Assembly (NCBI GenBank): GCA_963930645.1
Contig: OZ005654.1
Location: 39,796,686 to 39,860,685, forward strand
DNA: 64,000 nt
Origin: Salticus scenicus
Lineage: Eukaryota; Arthropoda; Arachnida; Araneae; Salticidae
Direction of reading: 5' to 3'
Shown: in pieces, positions 1 through 11,448 of the stretch
Layout: every line of letters starts with the position of its first letter
Numbering within the stretch: position 1 is the stretch's first letter
Made by a program: the position numbers and the translations under genes
Notes under the pieces: model-generated
Seen by the model: only the letters and a program-made list of their open reading frames with translations
What the model was told of the DNA's origin: nothing
The model's database searches: none

Positions 1-145
1 ATGTAAGTATAACAAAAACTCACGTTCGAAAATTTGACCCTAAAACAATACTTTCTCGACCCTATGGGTAAGAGGAAGTAAATAACGATTCACTTCATTT
101 TACCAAAATACTTTTTTTAAGACTATCGAAGATCCTGTTTCCAAA

Positions 146-1013
146 TACGTAAGCGAAATGTGACGTCACTGACCGTCCGTGGATGCAAGAAATGATTCCC
201 TATTTTAATCGTCCATTGTATATTTTGTAAAAAATTATTAAAAATCGAAGAAAATTATTTTCCGATTTTAATACCCGTATTTGGGTATAGGTATGATATC
301 GTATCCATGTGTTAGACTGAGTTATTTTGCTGTCAAATTGACAAAATTTTAAATTTCAAAACTGTGTCATCTTTGGCGTTTTTTGTATTTGGCGATTAAA
401 AACATACTACGAAAATATACATGCCAGATGTTTATTTTCGTAATACGTATTGTACGATATATTGTTTCATATAATTCAGTTAAAATAACCATGATTTTTG
501 AAAGGAATGAAATATGTTCGCCAAATAATTTGGCGATATATTTTTTCCGCCAAGGATGACAGATATATTAAATCTATTCCGCTGCAACATATGAGTATCT
601 TATATTAGACACTTTATTTAAACATTTGAAAAGAAATTTGACTTCAAATTATGATAGAATATTTATCATTTTCCTTTTAATTAGTATATTAGTTGGATAT
701 TTATTGTGTAAATATCATCCTTTGAAATGAAATGTTTATGTTTTCAATCAAATATGGAAGTTTGCTATTTTATTTTTCTAAAGTTTTAAAATTTAAAATT
801 TAAATTTTATCAATTTTACAGCAAAAACAACTTAATCTAACGCATGCACACGATAACTAATACATATCTATACCGAAATATGGGAATTAAAATCGGGAAA
901 TAATTTTCCTCAATTTTTAATAATTTTTTACAAAAAATCCAATGGGCGATTAACATAGGAAATCTTTTTCTTGCATCCACTGACGCCCAGTGACGTCATC
1001 ACTTTGCTTGCGT
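146..1013. mobile_element. Foldback/MITE-like element with long inverted arms
   Basis: The sequence at about 146-375 returns as an imperfect reverse complement at about 770-1013. Shared blocks include the AATACG-AAGC end, a TGACGTCACTG block, GTGGATGCAAGAAA and TTTTGTAAAAAATTATTAA. The centre (about 380-770) is AT-rich and has no coding potential. This arrangement is that of a non-autonomous foldback element. I could not fix a target-site duplication, so the ends are approximate and the superfamily is unassigned. Confidence 0.65.
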
Positions 1014-2249
1014 ATTTTCTAACTAACTATCTAATAATTACAGACACTCCATGCTAACCCAAATTCACCTCTACTATATACTCCCAACCAGCTATCTCAC
1101 CCACAACATCGCCAAAATATCCAGGATCCAGCTAGGGACTTTCTCATTCTCAACCGAACATTTTATCTTGACTCGATATTATCACCTTAGACTACCCTAC
1201 TTTCAATACTCATTTCAACTGGTGACCTTTACTTGCCCAACCAAACATTCTATCCCAACTATAACTTTACATTAATTTCAAAACTAAAATCAACTGGCGA
1301 CATTTACGTACTGAACTCGACGCCAATCATACCATACAATGTAAACAAATAATGAAGCTTGATAAAAATATTTAAAGACTTTAATATGTTTTTACAAATA
1401 TATTTTAAGATTTTTAAGGCTTTAATATGTTTTAGAAATATTTTAAGCGTTTTTTTTTTTTAATGAAACAGTCAAAGAGTCGTTCATTTGCAATTAAAGA
1501 GTTGTCCATTTGGAATTTGTATTTTCTGAATGGCAACAAATTATGTTTGTTTTTATTTGGCATTGCGTTGTTTATAATCATGAAGTTACATAATTCTATT
1601 TATAGGTTCATGTTTATAATAGCCAGTGATCCGTTATATTTAATTAAACATTTAAACATTACAATTGAATAGTTTTTCAAGGTTTTAGACGGAATAAATA
1701 ACAATATGTGCGATACAAAACATGTATGAAAATGATATGTATGTTTTCGTAAGTTGAATTGAACAAATGGGAAAAAAAAAAAAAATGGCTGCCAAAAGTC
1801 TCTGTTTTGAAGCGGTGCAAACCGGAATCGTGAATGACAGATGAGGATGAGGGTCATTATATATATTAATGGTATGCATAAAGTGGGAATTTTAAGATTA
1901 AAACTTTGATTTAAATTTCAAAAGTTGCTTTTTCTACAAAAAATATTGAATATCTACACATTATCTTGTATGCAAATTATATTTTTCTTTTTTTTATTTC
2001 TGACAAATGAGATATCCTAATTATATACTATAATTAAAAGCTTGATGGAATTAAAATTAATTCCAAAACTAATTTATTATTATTGACTAGTTTTTGAGGG
2101 GGGGGGGGGGGAAACCCTTTAGAAATTTCGAAAAATCGATTTTTTTTTTTTTTTTTTTCATATTTTGAAAATATAATATACTGAGAGTATATTGGCCAGA
2201 GGAAAAATTAAAATATTAAATATTTACGGAGTTATCACACATATAGTCG
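1014..2249. other. No gene seen; AT-rich sequence
   Basis: Short open frames here (about 60-85 codons) have no recognisable motif and biased, low-complexity composition, so I do not call them genes. A run of 14 G at about 2097-2110 is followed within 50 bases by a run of T. No splice-supported exon or RNA gene was seen. Confidence 0.5.
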
Positions 2250-2261
2250 AGCACGCCACAG

Positions 2262-2670
2262 CTCGCATATTGTAAGGTAACAAGCCAGGTAGCCTTAATT
2301 CCTGAAAATATAAAAGAGCATCTCCTACCAATTTATCAAGATCTATCTAGAGATTATTTACTCCAAAGATGCTTGGGTGGCCATACCCAGAATGCTAACG
2401 AAGGTTTCAACGTGACTGTTTGGCGATTATCTCCAAAACACCTGCATTCTGGACTAAAAGTTGCTGAAATCTTTGCATACATCGCTGCTAGGATATTTAA
2501 TGAAAGCTACTTGTCATTCTTAGAATTATGGATAAACTAGAGATAATTGCTGGCAGCTATGCCAAAGATAGAAATGCTAAAGATTAAAAAGAAAAAAAAG
2601 AAGAAGGGATTGAGATTTCTACTATCCCTCTGATGGGAGAAATGTCAACAGAGTTTCACAGTATCTTCAA
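2262..2670 (+). pseudogene. MULE-like transposase C-terminal fragment
   Basis: An open frame without a start codon runs to the TAG at 2538-2540. It reads IPENIKEHLLPIYQDLS, then LLQRCLGGHTQNANEGFN, then a W-x-L-x-P-K-H-L stretch and a GLKVAEIFAYIAARIFNE helix. From memory, the CLxGxTQNxNExxN block followed by WxxxPKxxxxGxxxxE is typical of a group of Mutator-like transposase proteins common in invertebrate genomes. After the stop, recognisable residues resume in another frame (AGSYAKDRN), so the copy is frameshifted. The N-terminal catalytic part is absent. The family call is by motif recall only. Confidence 0.5.
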
Positions 2671-3254
2671 GCGTTTATTGTCTGTTTAGAATTGCTGATA
2701 GTAACTATTGAAGTAGAAACAGAAAATAACATTCTGTGTTCTAGTCCATAGTGACAAAGAAGAACTAAAATATACGATACTGAGATTTTTAGGATAATGA
2801 TATGGAATTTTGAGAATTCATTTAAAAATAGTGACAAACAAGATGGACAAAGGCCTGCAAATATAAAACTAAAATATGTGTAAATTCATTTAATGTTTCT
2901 TTCAAAATGAATCGAAAAATTAATTCATTAAAAAAAAAATTGAGTAAGTGAAAATATTTATATAAAATGAACGCTTAAAGTTACCTATTATTAATCTGAA
3001 AATTGATTTAAATTTCAGTTATGAAACAGATATAATTGATTAAACAAAAATTTTTGAAAAAAAAAATAATTTTTTTTCAGTCAAACTTATGAATACTATA
3101 TATATATATATACAGACAATATGAGTGTTTTATTCATCATTGAAATAAAATTATATAAAGAAAAATGAAAACCAATTAAAAATCCAATTAATCAACCAAT
3201 TAATCAATTAATAAACTATGATTAACCCAGTTAAAACTCTTAATCGACTCCCAC
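2671..3254. other. No gene seen; AT-rich sequence
   Basis: AT-rich sequence with A and T runs and a short TA repeat near 3098-3112. No open frame with recognisable protein motifs was found on either strand. Confidence 0.5.
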
Positions 3255-3410
3255 CCCTAGTTTTGATATTTGAATGGGATTTTATAAACACCTGCAGTTT
3301 CAAAGGGGGGGGGGGGAATACGATCTTTACTATTTCTTATAACTTGGAATATACTGGGATTGGGTTTAATTGGTATATTTACATTTAATTTACTAGCAGC
3401 CTTTTTTATT

Positions 3411-4289
3411 TTATTGGAGGCTCCTTGGTTCTAGGGAATTGAATAAGTAAATTTCGCCAGGGATTTTTGGCGATTTTGTATCTGATCTAATTGTCGGATT
3501 CATTTTTTGTACAATTTTCCGACAAGATTTTTGGGATAGCCTGCTTCGGTAGTTAACTTCTATAAATTTGAGTTCTTTATTTAAATCAGATTTGTCTGTA
3601 CATATTAAAATTGCATGGTTAATATAGCTACAGATAGCGTTGATTTTATACCTGAAAGGAGTTTTGCTTCTATTGTTTATAATTTTGCTGCTGTCCATGG
3701 GTCTATAAACAGTAGTTTTAATTTGGCTGTCTTCACATTTTATTTTTACGTCTAGATAATTGATTTCATTATTGGTTTCATATTTGCATGTAAATTTTAT
3801 ATTATTGTCAAGTTGGTTTAGTTCATTAAGAATTTCATCAATATTCTGATATTTTTGGACAACGGCAAATACATCATCTACATATCTGACCCAGAATGAA
3901 ATTTTGTTTTTCATTAAATTAAAAATATCCTTTTCTAATAATCTTAATTTGAACTTGGCTATGATTTCTGATATGGGCAATCCCTTTGGGACTCCCATAT
4001 TTTGTTTATAAACGGTACCATTAAACTTAAAATAACTTTCCCAAAGTATAAGATTGTTGGTAGCTATTAGAGTATTTGCAATAGAGGTTTCGTATTTTTC
4101 TTTAATTTTTTGGTTAATCACGTTAGAGATTTCGTCAATATCAATAGATGGAAAAAGATTTACTACATCAAAGCTAACAAACTGATCATTTTCACAGATT
4201 TTTAACTCTCTTAAGTGTTTAATAAAATCTTTGGTTGAGTTTAGACTATTTTGTAAAGGTGATAATAAATTACGATAAATTTCATTCAT
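3411..4289 (-). pseudogene. Penelope-like reverse transcriptase core
   Basis: This open frame of 292 codons is the longest intact part of the PLE relic. Visible RT blocks are SFDVVNLFPSI (residues 39-49, with one catalytic Asp), MGVPKGLPIS (98-107, in place of the usual MGSPLSP-type block) and FWVRYVDDV (132-140), where YVDD supplies the other two catalytic aspartates. After it come the L-K-F-T-C-x-x-E and INYLDVKI thumb-proximal blocks and a TTVYRP motif, all usual in PLE and telomerase-like RTs. The frame lacks the N-terminal RT blocks, which lie upstream in other frames, and it stops before the endonuclease. It is not a functional gene in this copy. Confidence 0.85.
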
Positions 4290-4520
4290 ATATTTTTCGA
4301 GGGGTACGTGGGACCTTCACTTTTGTTAACTATTGGTCGGAATTTAGGTGGATTTTTATGGTCTTTAAAGCGTCCAAATAGGTGTTGGGTGCAAAATTAT
4401 TAGTGAAGGGTGGGGGGACGATTTTCAGGCCATTTTCCTTGTTTAATTAATTGTTGAACTTTATCTGTGAATTTTTTATTTGGGTCATTTTTAACTATTG
4501 TAGTTCCTATTTCTTTTATA

Positions 4521-5805
4521 TCAGGTTGTAACATATGAAATGTCCGATTTTCATGGTCTACTTAAAGAAAGAATATATTTTTACCGAACAAACTTTATTA
4601 ATCAAAATAGAAACCATTAACTTCAATACACTTTTTCCAACAAGAAACAAGTTTTTTTATGCCAGTATCATAAAATGTAGTCATCCTGGAGGCAACAAAT
4701 TCATTGAATGCCGTTTCAGCATCCTTTGGATTTCTGAAGCGTTTCTCCTGCAGGAAGTTATCGAGATGTTTGAAAAAGTGAAAATCTGTAGGTAAGAGGT
4801 CAGGTGAATATGGTGGATGGTCTAAAACTTCATAGTTTAACGTGTGCAGCTTCTGATGAGTGATCATTGAAACATGCGGTCTAGCGTTATCATGGAGAAG
4901 AATAGGGCCCTTCCTATTGACCAATGCCGGCTGTTTACGTGTAAGTTTCTGGTGCATTTCATCAATTTCTCTACAATATTTCTCCACTGTGATGGTTTCG
5001 CCTGGATTTAGAAAGTTATGGTGAATTAAACCAGCTGAGGACTACCAAACAGTCACCATAACCTTCTTTTGATGGAGTTTCGGCTTTGGGAAGTGTTGTG
5101 GAGCCTTGACAGCATCCAGCCACTGCGCTGAACATTTACGATTGTCGTACAGATTCCACTTTTCCTCATAAGTTACAATTCGATTGAGAAAAGGATAATT
5201 TTGGTTGCGAAGAAGAAAGGCAGACAAGATTTCAAAACGTTTGCGTTTTTGATTCTCATTCAATTCATGAGAAACCCATTTATCCATTTTTTTAACTTTG
5301 CCAATCAATTTTAGATGACGTGAAATGGTTGTAGGAGATACACCTAGTTCTTCTGCATAATCTCTAACAGTATTGCCTGGATTTTTTTCAACTATTGCTC
5401 GTAAAACTTCATTATCCACAACAGTCTCTGGTCTGCCCCGGTCTTCATTTGTGAGACTCTCATCCCTAGTTTCGAACTTTGCATACTAACGTCGAATGGT
5501 ACGTTCATTTACAAAACCGTTTCCAAATGCAACATTAATGTTTCAGGCAGCTGCTGCAGCATTATGCTTACTTTTCCACTCATACAAAAATAGCACTCTA
5601 AAATCTTTAGAATTCATCCTACGATTAAAGCTATAAACTTACCACCAAATCACAATATTTTTATTTGAAGCACATCAGATGAAAAAAACAAGGTTTTAGC
5701 TTTAAAATGATACATAATTAACGACTGTATCAAAAAAGTTTATAAGGAACCGAATCTCAAAACTTTTACTAGTGAGAGTCGGACATTTCATATGTTACAA
5801 CCTGA
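4521..5805 (-). mobile_element. mariner DNA transposon, complete with TIRs and TA duplication
   Basis: Perfect 27-bp terminal inverted repeats lie at 4521-4547 and 5779-5805, beginning TCAGGTTGTAACATATGAAA. Both sides are flanked by TA (4519-4520 and 5806-5807), the duplication made by Tc1/mariner insertion. The element is 1,285 bp, the usual mariner size, and it interrupts the PLE coding sequence, so it is younger than that PLE. The transposase reads on the minus strand. Confidence 0.95.
4598..5617 (-). pseudogene. mariner transposase with three in-frame stops
   Basis: One continuous frame of 340 codons runs from ATG at 5617 to the stop at 4598. It has no frameshift but carries premature stops at codons 25 (TGA), 44 (TAG) and 192 (TAG). 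The helix-turn-helix region (RDYAEELGVSPTTISRHL) is followed by a WVSHEL motif (usually WVPHEL) at 114-119. Of the catalytic D,D34D triad, the first Asp is replaced by Glu (TYEEKW, residue 151). The second (LHDNARPH, 243) and third (PTDFHFF, 278) are kept with exactly 34 residues between them. The protein would be inactive. Mariner transposases cut and paste DNA between the TIRs. Confidence 0.92.
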
Positions 5806-6407
5806 TAGTTTCGTTCATTTTGTTAATATAATCGGTATGGTTCAAAGTGGCGATTTTTCGGGTTTTATCAGTGAGGGTGCATGCAATTTGATCATTTTTT
5901 TTATTTGTTTTAGGGCTTTTAGGTCTACACAATTTATATTTTTATTACTAGCAAAAGCTGGTATTGACATACATTGGTGCCGCCTAATTACAGGAAAAGA
6001 TGAAGAACTAGATGACAACGAAGCGTCACTTTCCACTCAAGAAACGGCACTGACGACGCAGAGGGCCCTCCCGTGAAAAGCAGCTTTTGCAAGTATGATG
6101 AAGCAAGAAGTAAGGTTTATGTTATTAATTCTAGTTGATAATGCTTCATTTTCACAAGCTTAAATTAATGTACCCCCTTTTTATGAAGAAATTTGAAATG
6201 TACGTGTGCAAATCTCTTATCTTTTCAAGTCATTCATTCAAAGGATTATCACTGTCTTTTGAACAATTGTATACTGAATTGACAAGCGACAAGGAGAACA
6301 GTATGTGGGTGTAGAAAATACTTGAAGGAGTAAATAATTCTGCAAACAGGTGGGTTATATTCATTGTAGGAGTCCAGAAGAATGTTTTCTAGATTTTCAA
6401 GAGCCCC

Positions 6408-6625
6408 ACAAGTGACCAAGCAGTTCTCCACTCAAAGCTAGTAGACAAGAAGTGCCGGATTCAATCTCAGATCACACACTTCGACCTAGCCATTTAGTGT
6501 TTTCTGTGATTTTCTCTGAAACTCGTGTAAATACAAGCTAGGATCCTTCAGAAAGACCTCATACACTCCACCTCTAGGCCTAGGACCCATATGAAGTCAG
6601 TCGCCCGTAATCACAAACTAGATTT
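6408..6625 (+). mobile_element. tRNA-derived SINE copy
   Basis: The head resembles a degenerate tRNA. An A-box-like GTGACCAAGCAG is near 6412 and a B-box-like GGATTCAATCT is near 6457. The body contains the CGACCTAGCC, TTTTCTCTGAAACT, CTAGGATCC and CACCTCTAGGCCTAGGACCC blocks. The same blocks, in the same order, occur near 26070, 41365 and (reversed) 51815, so this is a dispersed family. The copy is diverged and has no visible duplication at its ends. Confidence 0.75.
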
Positions 6626-7136
6626 CCAAGAAAAAAAGCGACACAACTTGGCAACAATGCACTACCGACTGGATTGAATTTGAGGAATTGGGATCTAGAT
6701 ATATTTCCTTTCTCCAGTCATTTGAAGCCGTGATTTTGAAGGGAAAATATTTGGCTTCATTGAATCGCATTTTTTTTCATAATGAAAATCTTTAAGTTCA
6801 TAAGGCCTGTCATTCCTCTTAAATAAACAGCATTTAGAAATATATAGAAATCTTATATTTTTATGCTTATCTTTTCCTTATTTTTAAATCTGTCATTTTT
6901 ATATATGGCATATAACACTCACCCGTAAATTTTGACCTTATTTTTTGTATTAAAAGTTCACATTATGTGCCAGAAAATATATTATATGTTCAATTGAAAA
7001 TGCTATGAATAACGCTAATAGTTAGAGTACAAGGACTTTAAAAATAATTTAGATATATTATAATCTATGAAGGACATTTCTTTAAATTATTAATACCTTT
7101 TCACTGCAGTGTAAAGGGAAATATTTGGAAAACTCC

Positions 7137-7835
7137 ATTAGGGGCCTGTGGCCACCAGAAGCAATCTTTTTACTGGCCACTTTTTTAAAATTAATGGGCA
7201 CCTCACCTATTTCTTTTTTTTATATATATATATAAATTAGAAATGATAAAGATAACGATATGTTTAAAAAACTTCTGTATAAATTAATAGCAGTATAAAA
7301 TTACTAGTATTAATAAAATTATAAATACTTTTACAAAATTATTGAGGGACAATGCCACTGGTAACTAACTGACACATTCATAAAGCAAAACAGATAGTAT
7401 TTTGTTAAATACTACACAAAAAATGCAATTTTCTAAATAACTTTTTCTTAGTTAATTGTCTTTTATTGCTGAACTGAATAATAATAATAATAAAATTAGA
7501 TAAACTTATACAACAGCAGGGCTTCTCAAAATTCTGAAAAATAGGGTAAAAGAATAAAATAAATTGATTTTGAAAAATATGACAATCTCCTAATTTTGAA
7601 ATGCTAATGAAGTGAATAAATTGTTCATAGCAGTTGCAAATTGTTATTAAATATGAATAAAAGGTAGAACTTTCTTCTGAAAATAACTATGCGATATTAC
7701 ACAGGTTTCAGCTCAAATTATATCAGCAATAGGTAACTGACGAGTACTTTTTTAAAACAATGCAAAAGGAAGCCAGAAAAGTGGCCCCTTTTTAGCAGTA
7801 AGTGGCCATGTGGCTGGTGGTCAGTGCTAATTTTG
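7137..7835. mobile_element. Possible TIR element with GGCCAC-rich ends
   Basis: The left end has TTAGGGGCCTGTGGCCACCAG near 7138 and ACTGGCCACTTTT. The right end, reverse-complemented, has TTAGCACTGACCACCAGCC and GGGGCCACTTTTCTGGC. Repeated GGCCAC words at both ends of an AT-rich interior suggest a hAT-type non-autonomous element. The inverted repeats are only partly alignable and no duplication was found, so this is tentative. Confidence 0.35.
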
Positions 7836-8033
7836 ACATATATACTGCAGTGCAGTATCACAATGAATAAATAATAAATAAAATTAAAAGTCAAGAGAAG
7901 GCTAGCGATGGTGTTAAAAAATGATTGCCTGTTAGAAAATTTACCGGTGGCGACCTGACATTCTTATTTGTTAAGTCTTGCTTCTAAGCATTGTTACTAT
8001 ATCATTTTTATATAACTATATATATTATTTTAG

Positions 8034-8254
8034 ATGATCTGCACTGTCACTGGAAAGATTGTGAAGGCTTCACTGAAAATTTATCTGAACTCCGAAGACA
8101 TATTTTGTTACATGCTTTTCATACGAAAATAAAATGCCATGGCCTAAATCTCCAAATTCAGAAAGGCATGCCAAACTGCAATCTTAGCATTCATAGCCGT
8201 AATATCATACCAGAATTGCCAGAAGCTTTAATTTGTGCATGGGATGGATGTGAA
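8034..8254 (+). CDS. HINFP: HINFP orthologue, first detected coding exon (5' part of gene missing)
   Basis: HINFP is a nuclear C2H2 zinc-finger factor that binds the Site II element of histone H4 promoters and drives H4 transcription in S phase with NPAT; it also binds MBD2. This exon follows a TATTATTTTAG acceptor and ends at a GTATGT donor. It enters with two bases of a split codon and exits in phase 0. It encodes a CHWKDC...HILLH finger, a linker with HTKIKCHGL and SRNIIPELPE, and the first half of the next finger (CAWDGCE). This order matches my recall of vertebrate HINFP, where HTKLK and SRNVIPDIPD sit in the same place. The start codon and first finger should be upstream. I could not identify them in 1-8033, so the gene is incomplete as read. 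No other host gene competes for this locus. Confidence 0.9.
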
Positions 8255-8519
8255 GTATGTATAATAAACACTGCTATGCAATTAAAATTTTAATTTAATT
8301 TTGTAATCTGTAGTTATGTGTAAGAAAATTATTTAAGGGTCAGCTTGATTATTTAGTGAAATTAAACTGGACAAACATTAAAATGTGAATAATAGTTTGT
8401 GAAACTAATATTAACATTACATATTTTATTGATTTTTTTTTTTTAATTTTGCATCAGATCTCTAATATGTACTAAAAATCTTAAATAGTATGGTTTAATA
8501 TTTAGGGTAGGCCAAAGTT

Positions 8520-8900
8520 ATTGACACATTTTAAAATATAATGAAAAAATAAGTAAGTAGTGTATGAGAGTGTAATTTGCAGTATGATGCTACTCACGGT
8601 AAAAAGTTTGGTTTAACCTGTCTCGACCATTAAGTACTGCCCTTGGCACCAGTGCTGCCAGACTGAGGGAATTTTTTATTCAATGTCCACCAATAAATTT
8701 AAATTACAATGGTTGTGTAATCATGTCAAATACTAATACATCTTACAAAGAAGTCTTTGAAATTATTAGCCAACCGTTATAATTAAAATTTAGCGGTGGG
8801 TATTGAATAAAAAAAGTATTTTTCTTGCTGTTTGTAAGCTACATATGACCAAAATTTAAAACTATTAATTTTTTTCTTCAAACAAAAATTTTCATTGTAA
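8520..8900. repeat. HINFP intron segment with dispersed-repeat similarity
   Basis: AAAATTTAGCGGTGGGTATT and the following A-run (8785-8815) resemble AAAATTTAATGGTGGATATT near 51330. The TTTTTTATTCAATGTCCACC block near 8675 is related to the sequence at 31515. This suggests a shared old repeat family; its limits are not resolved. Confidence 0.35.
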
Positions 8901-9290
8901 AAAACATTGTAATACAAAATACACTCTTGGACATCAATTACTTGATTTTATATTTCAGTTCAAATTGTGTCAGAGGGATTTTTAGCCCATTGCGTATTAT
9001 AAATTTGGATATAATGTTATTTTAATTAAAGTCCTTGCCATCACAGGTTACTTTCAATATAATGTGATATTTATGTAAGTATCCTAATTATAACTTCAAT
9101 ACTTAAACATTTAATTTATATTGATGAGATATTATTATCACCAAATACTTCATGAATTTTTCTTCTTACTGTTAAATGATATGTTTTTACAAATCCACAG
9201 AAAATTAATCTAATTTTGTAACAACTGTTTAAAATTTTTGCACTTACTGTTTAATCTCTAATCTAGCCTGTGTTTTCTTTTGTTTGTCAG

Positions 9291-9384
9291 GAATCCTTTG
9301 AATGTCCAGAATTTTTTTATCGTCATGTAGATTATCACTCAGAATCAGATGAAAATAAAGTGAATGTAATGTGTTTGTGGAGTG
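9291..9384 (+). CDS. HINFP: HINFP coding exon 2 (as detected)
   Basis: The acceptor is TTTGTTTGTCAG and the donor GTAAGT at 9385. It enters in phase 0 and leaves with one base of a split codon. It completes the finger begun in the previous exon (CAWDGC...FFYRHVDYH) and adds the start of the next (VMCLWSG). The split of a finger between exons and the EFFYRHV-x-x-H sequence match HINFP (human EWFYRHVEAH, from memory). The acidic linker SESDENK lies between the fingers. Confidence 0.9.
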
Positions 9385-9584
9385 GTAAGTTTTGTTTAAC
9401 TTTTGTAGTTTCAGTCATGTGGTTCCTTATAGGGTAGGGTAGTTATAATTAAACTTTTGCTACAGGCAGCATCCTGTGGCTAAAATAGACAAGCAGGTTG
9501 CCCCAAATTTGGCATAAAAAAATCATTATATATAACACTTAACTCAATAAGTTCCAGTTCTGACATAGAGATGATGTCGCTAAT

Positions 9585-10441
9585 AATAAATCCATATGAT
9601 TTTTAGGCTGTCCTAACCTTTAAACGACACGTGTCAAAATTTCTTGACAATCTGACGGTTAGTTTAAAAGTTGCAATGGTTTTTAGTGAAGCAACTTTTG
9701 TTTGTTTAAAAATAATGGATGAAAAAGAATTTTGTGCCTTGTTTAAACATTGCTTTTTGATGGGAAAAAATACTGTTCAAGCAAAGCAGTGGCTTGATAA
9801 GTGTTGTTTGGACTCTGCTAAATCGATAACAACAATTATGAGTGGTATGCTGACTTTAAACATGATTGCACAGAAGCAAGTAACGCTGGATGCTCAGATC
9901 GCCCAAATTTTGCAGTTGTTCCAGAAAAAAGTCCTTAAAATCATTTTGGCTGATCATAAAAAGAATGTCATGAGATAGCAGAGGAGTTGAAGATATCAGA
10001 AGGCAGTGTATTCACTATCTTGCATGAACATTTGTCAATGAAAAAGCTGTGTTCAAAGTGGGTGCCATGTTTGTTGTTCACCAAGACAAGGTACCATGTC
10101 ACAAGTTGATGAAAACAATGTTCAAATTGAACAAATTGCACTTCAAATTGTATTGCCACCCTTCTTATAGTTCAGATCTGATTGGACCCCAGTGACTACT
10201 GGCTGTTTGCAGACCTCAAAAGAATGCTCCAGGAAAAGAGGTTTGGCTCAAATGAGGTGATATTGCCGAAGTTGAAGCCCATTTTTAAAGCGAAGACAAA
10301 TCGTTGTACAAAATGGTATTAAAAAAAATTAGAGGAACATCGGGCTGAATGCATCCTTCTTGAAGGAGAGTATCTTAATGAATAAAGTTGAATTTTGCCT
10401 AAAAGTTGTTGTTTTATTAGTTAGGCCTGGGACTTATTACA
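9585..10441 (+). mobile_element. Internally deleted mariner relic in HINFP intron
   Basis: The first part reads MDEKEFCALFKHCFLMG then KNTVQAKQWLDK. After a frame change come KISEGSVFTILHEHLSMKK and LCSKWVP. These are N-terminal DNA-binding blocks of a mariner family with which I am familiar. After a deletion the frame resumes near the C-terminus (DYWLFADLKRMLQ-EKRFGSNE, then ECILLEGEYLNE before the stop at about 10381). The first two catalytic aspartates are lost with the deleted part. The ends are approximate. Confidence 0.8.
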
Positions 10442-10507
10442 GTAGTAAACTAATTGTAAACCAATACTTTCTTTGATGTTTATTTTTTACAAAATTCTTA
10501 TTCTTTA

Positions 10508-10872
10508 CTAGCTGCCTTTGGCAACCAGTTGATTCGCAATCCTTAAAATATCTGACCATAAATTCCCCTATCTGTTAATACCGAATCCAAGAAAATGAGA
10601 CTGATATTTCTAATTTATTTGGTCTTTTAATACTCCTTTAAATGTATTAATAATTAACTTGTTTGTTAATTGGCATAGGTGGCATTTTAATTATCTCTGC
10701 AAGTAATTAAAGTTTTTACATATTTTATTCCCCTTATTTTTTTATTTACATTATTTATCCCTTGCAGGTTTCTGTGCACCCGTATGTCAATTTTTATATT
10801 TCTATGTATCATGGGAACTGAACATATAGAAGAATAAACAGGCAGAAAAACATTTTCTTTTCTTTTTATAGA
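10508..10872 (-). mobile_element. Short non-autonomous Helitron
   Basis: On the minus strand the element starts TCTATAAAAAGAAAAG (from 10872) and ends CTAG (10508-10511), just after a small hairpin TTGCC-AAA-GGCA. It sits between host A and T, as Helitrons do, and has no terminal inverted repeats. The 5' TC, 3' hairpin, CTAG end and A/T flanks together are the standard Helitron signature. At 365 bp it encodes nothing. Confidence 0.8.
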
Positions 10873-10974
10873 TCTATAAAGTAACTTGAACCACTAAACA
10901 TAAAAACTGTAAAATGTTATTTTGGTGCATTTATAAAGGTTTTATTCTTTATTTATGAATTAACTTTATATATA

Positions 10975-11448
10975 AGGTGTGTATTAAGAAATGAGACTGG
11001 TAACATAGCATCCATTTGACAACAATTAGAAGGTATGTGTGAGACCAAACATTAAGAACAACTGGTGTGTTGCATCTCAACAATGTGATTTGTCAAACAG
11101 TAATTCCATTAAACAAGTTTTTAGCCAATAAAAACATTCCTGCAGCTCCACAGCCTTTTTATTTACCTCACCTGTGTCCTCCTGACTTTTTACCCTTCCT
11201 AAGATTGAAAAATCACCTTAAGTGACGTCATTTTGGAATATTCAAAAATATTAAAGAGGCTGTAACTGATTAGCTGAAGGTATTGCAGTATCTGAGTTTT
11301 GACTCTGCTGTGTGAGCACTGAAAAAACTGATTACAATACTGTGTCTTTCCAAGGAAATTATTTTGAAAACATTTATTTATTTATTTTCTAAGTTTAACA
11401 CAATCAAAGTGTCTCCAAAATAATTTCATTATTTAATTCACACTCATT
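10975..11448 (+). mobile_element. Second mariner relic in HINFP intron
   Basis: Near 11110-11290 the + strand encodes NIPAAPQPFYLPHLCPPDF then LRLKNHLK, HFGIFKNIKEAVTD and LKVLQYLSF. This is the region around the third catalytic Asp (PPDF, where SPCDFFLF is usual) and the C-terminal part of a mariner transposase. Stops interrupt it. The outer ends look like diverged inverted repeats (GTGTGTATTAAGAAATGA on the left, GTGTGAATTAAATAATGAAA reversed on the right). Most of the N-terminal and central coding region is missing. Confidence 0.7.

Larger units (their letters stand above)
3255..5990 (-). mobile_element. Penelope-like retroelement relic, split by a mariner
   Basis: Read on the minus strand, PLE protein blocks appear in the expected order. 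Around 5990-5808 is an N-terminal segment with DYINKMNETI. After the mariner at 4521-5805 come KNDPNKKFTDKVQQLIKQ and a block with PPKFRPIV and GPTYPS (about 4290-4518). The reverse transcriptase core is at 3411-4289. A linker follows, and then the start of a GIY-YIG domain (AGVYKIP at about 3277-3300), where the copy is truncated. At least three frameshifts separate the blocks, one of them in the homopolymer at 3306-3315. No hammerhead motif was found because the 3' end is missing. Confidence 0.8.

Noticed and set aside
5792..6076. Frame of 94 codons ending KDEELDDNEASLSTQE as a possible upstream HINFP exon
   Set aside because: It has an acceptor-like site and acidic residues as in the HINFP linker. 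But there is no zinc finger, no convincing donor, and the first half is antisense PLE sequence.
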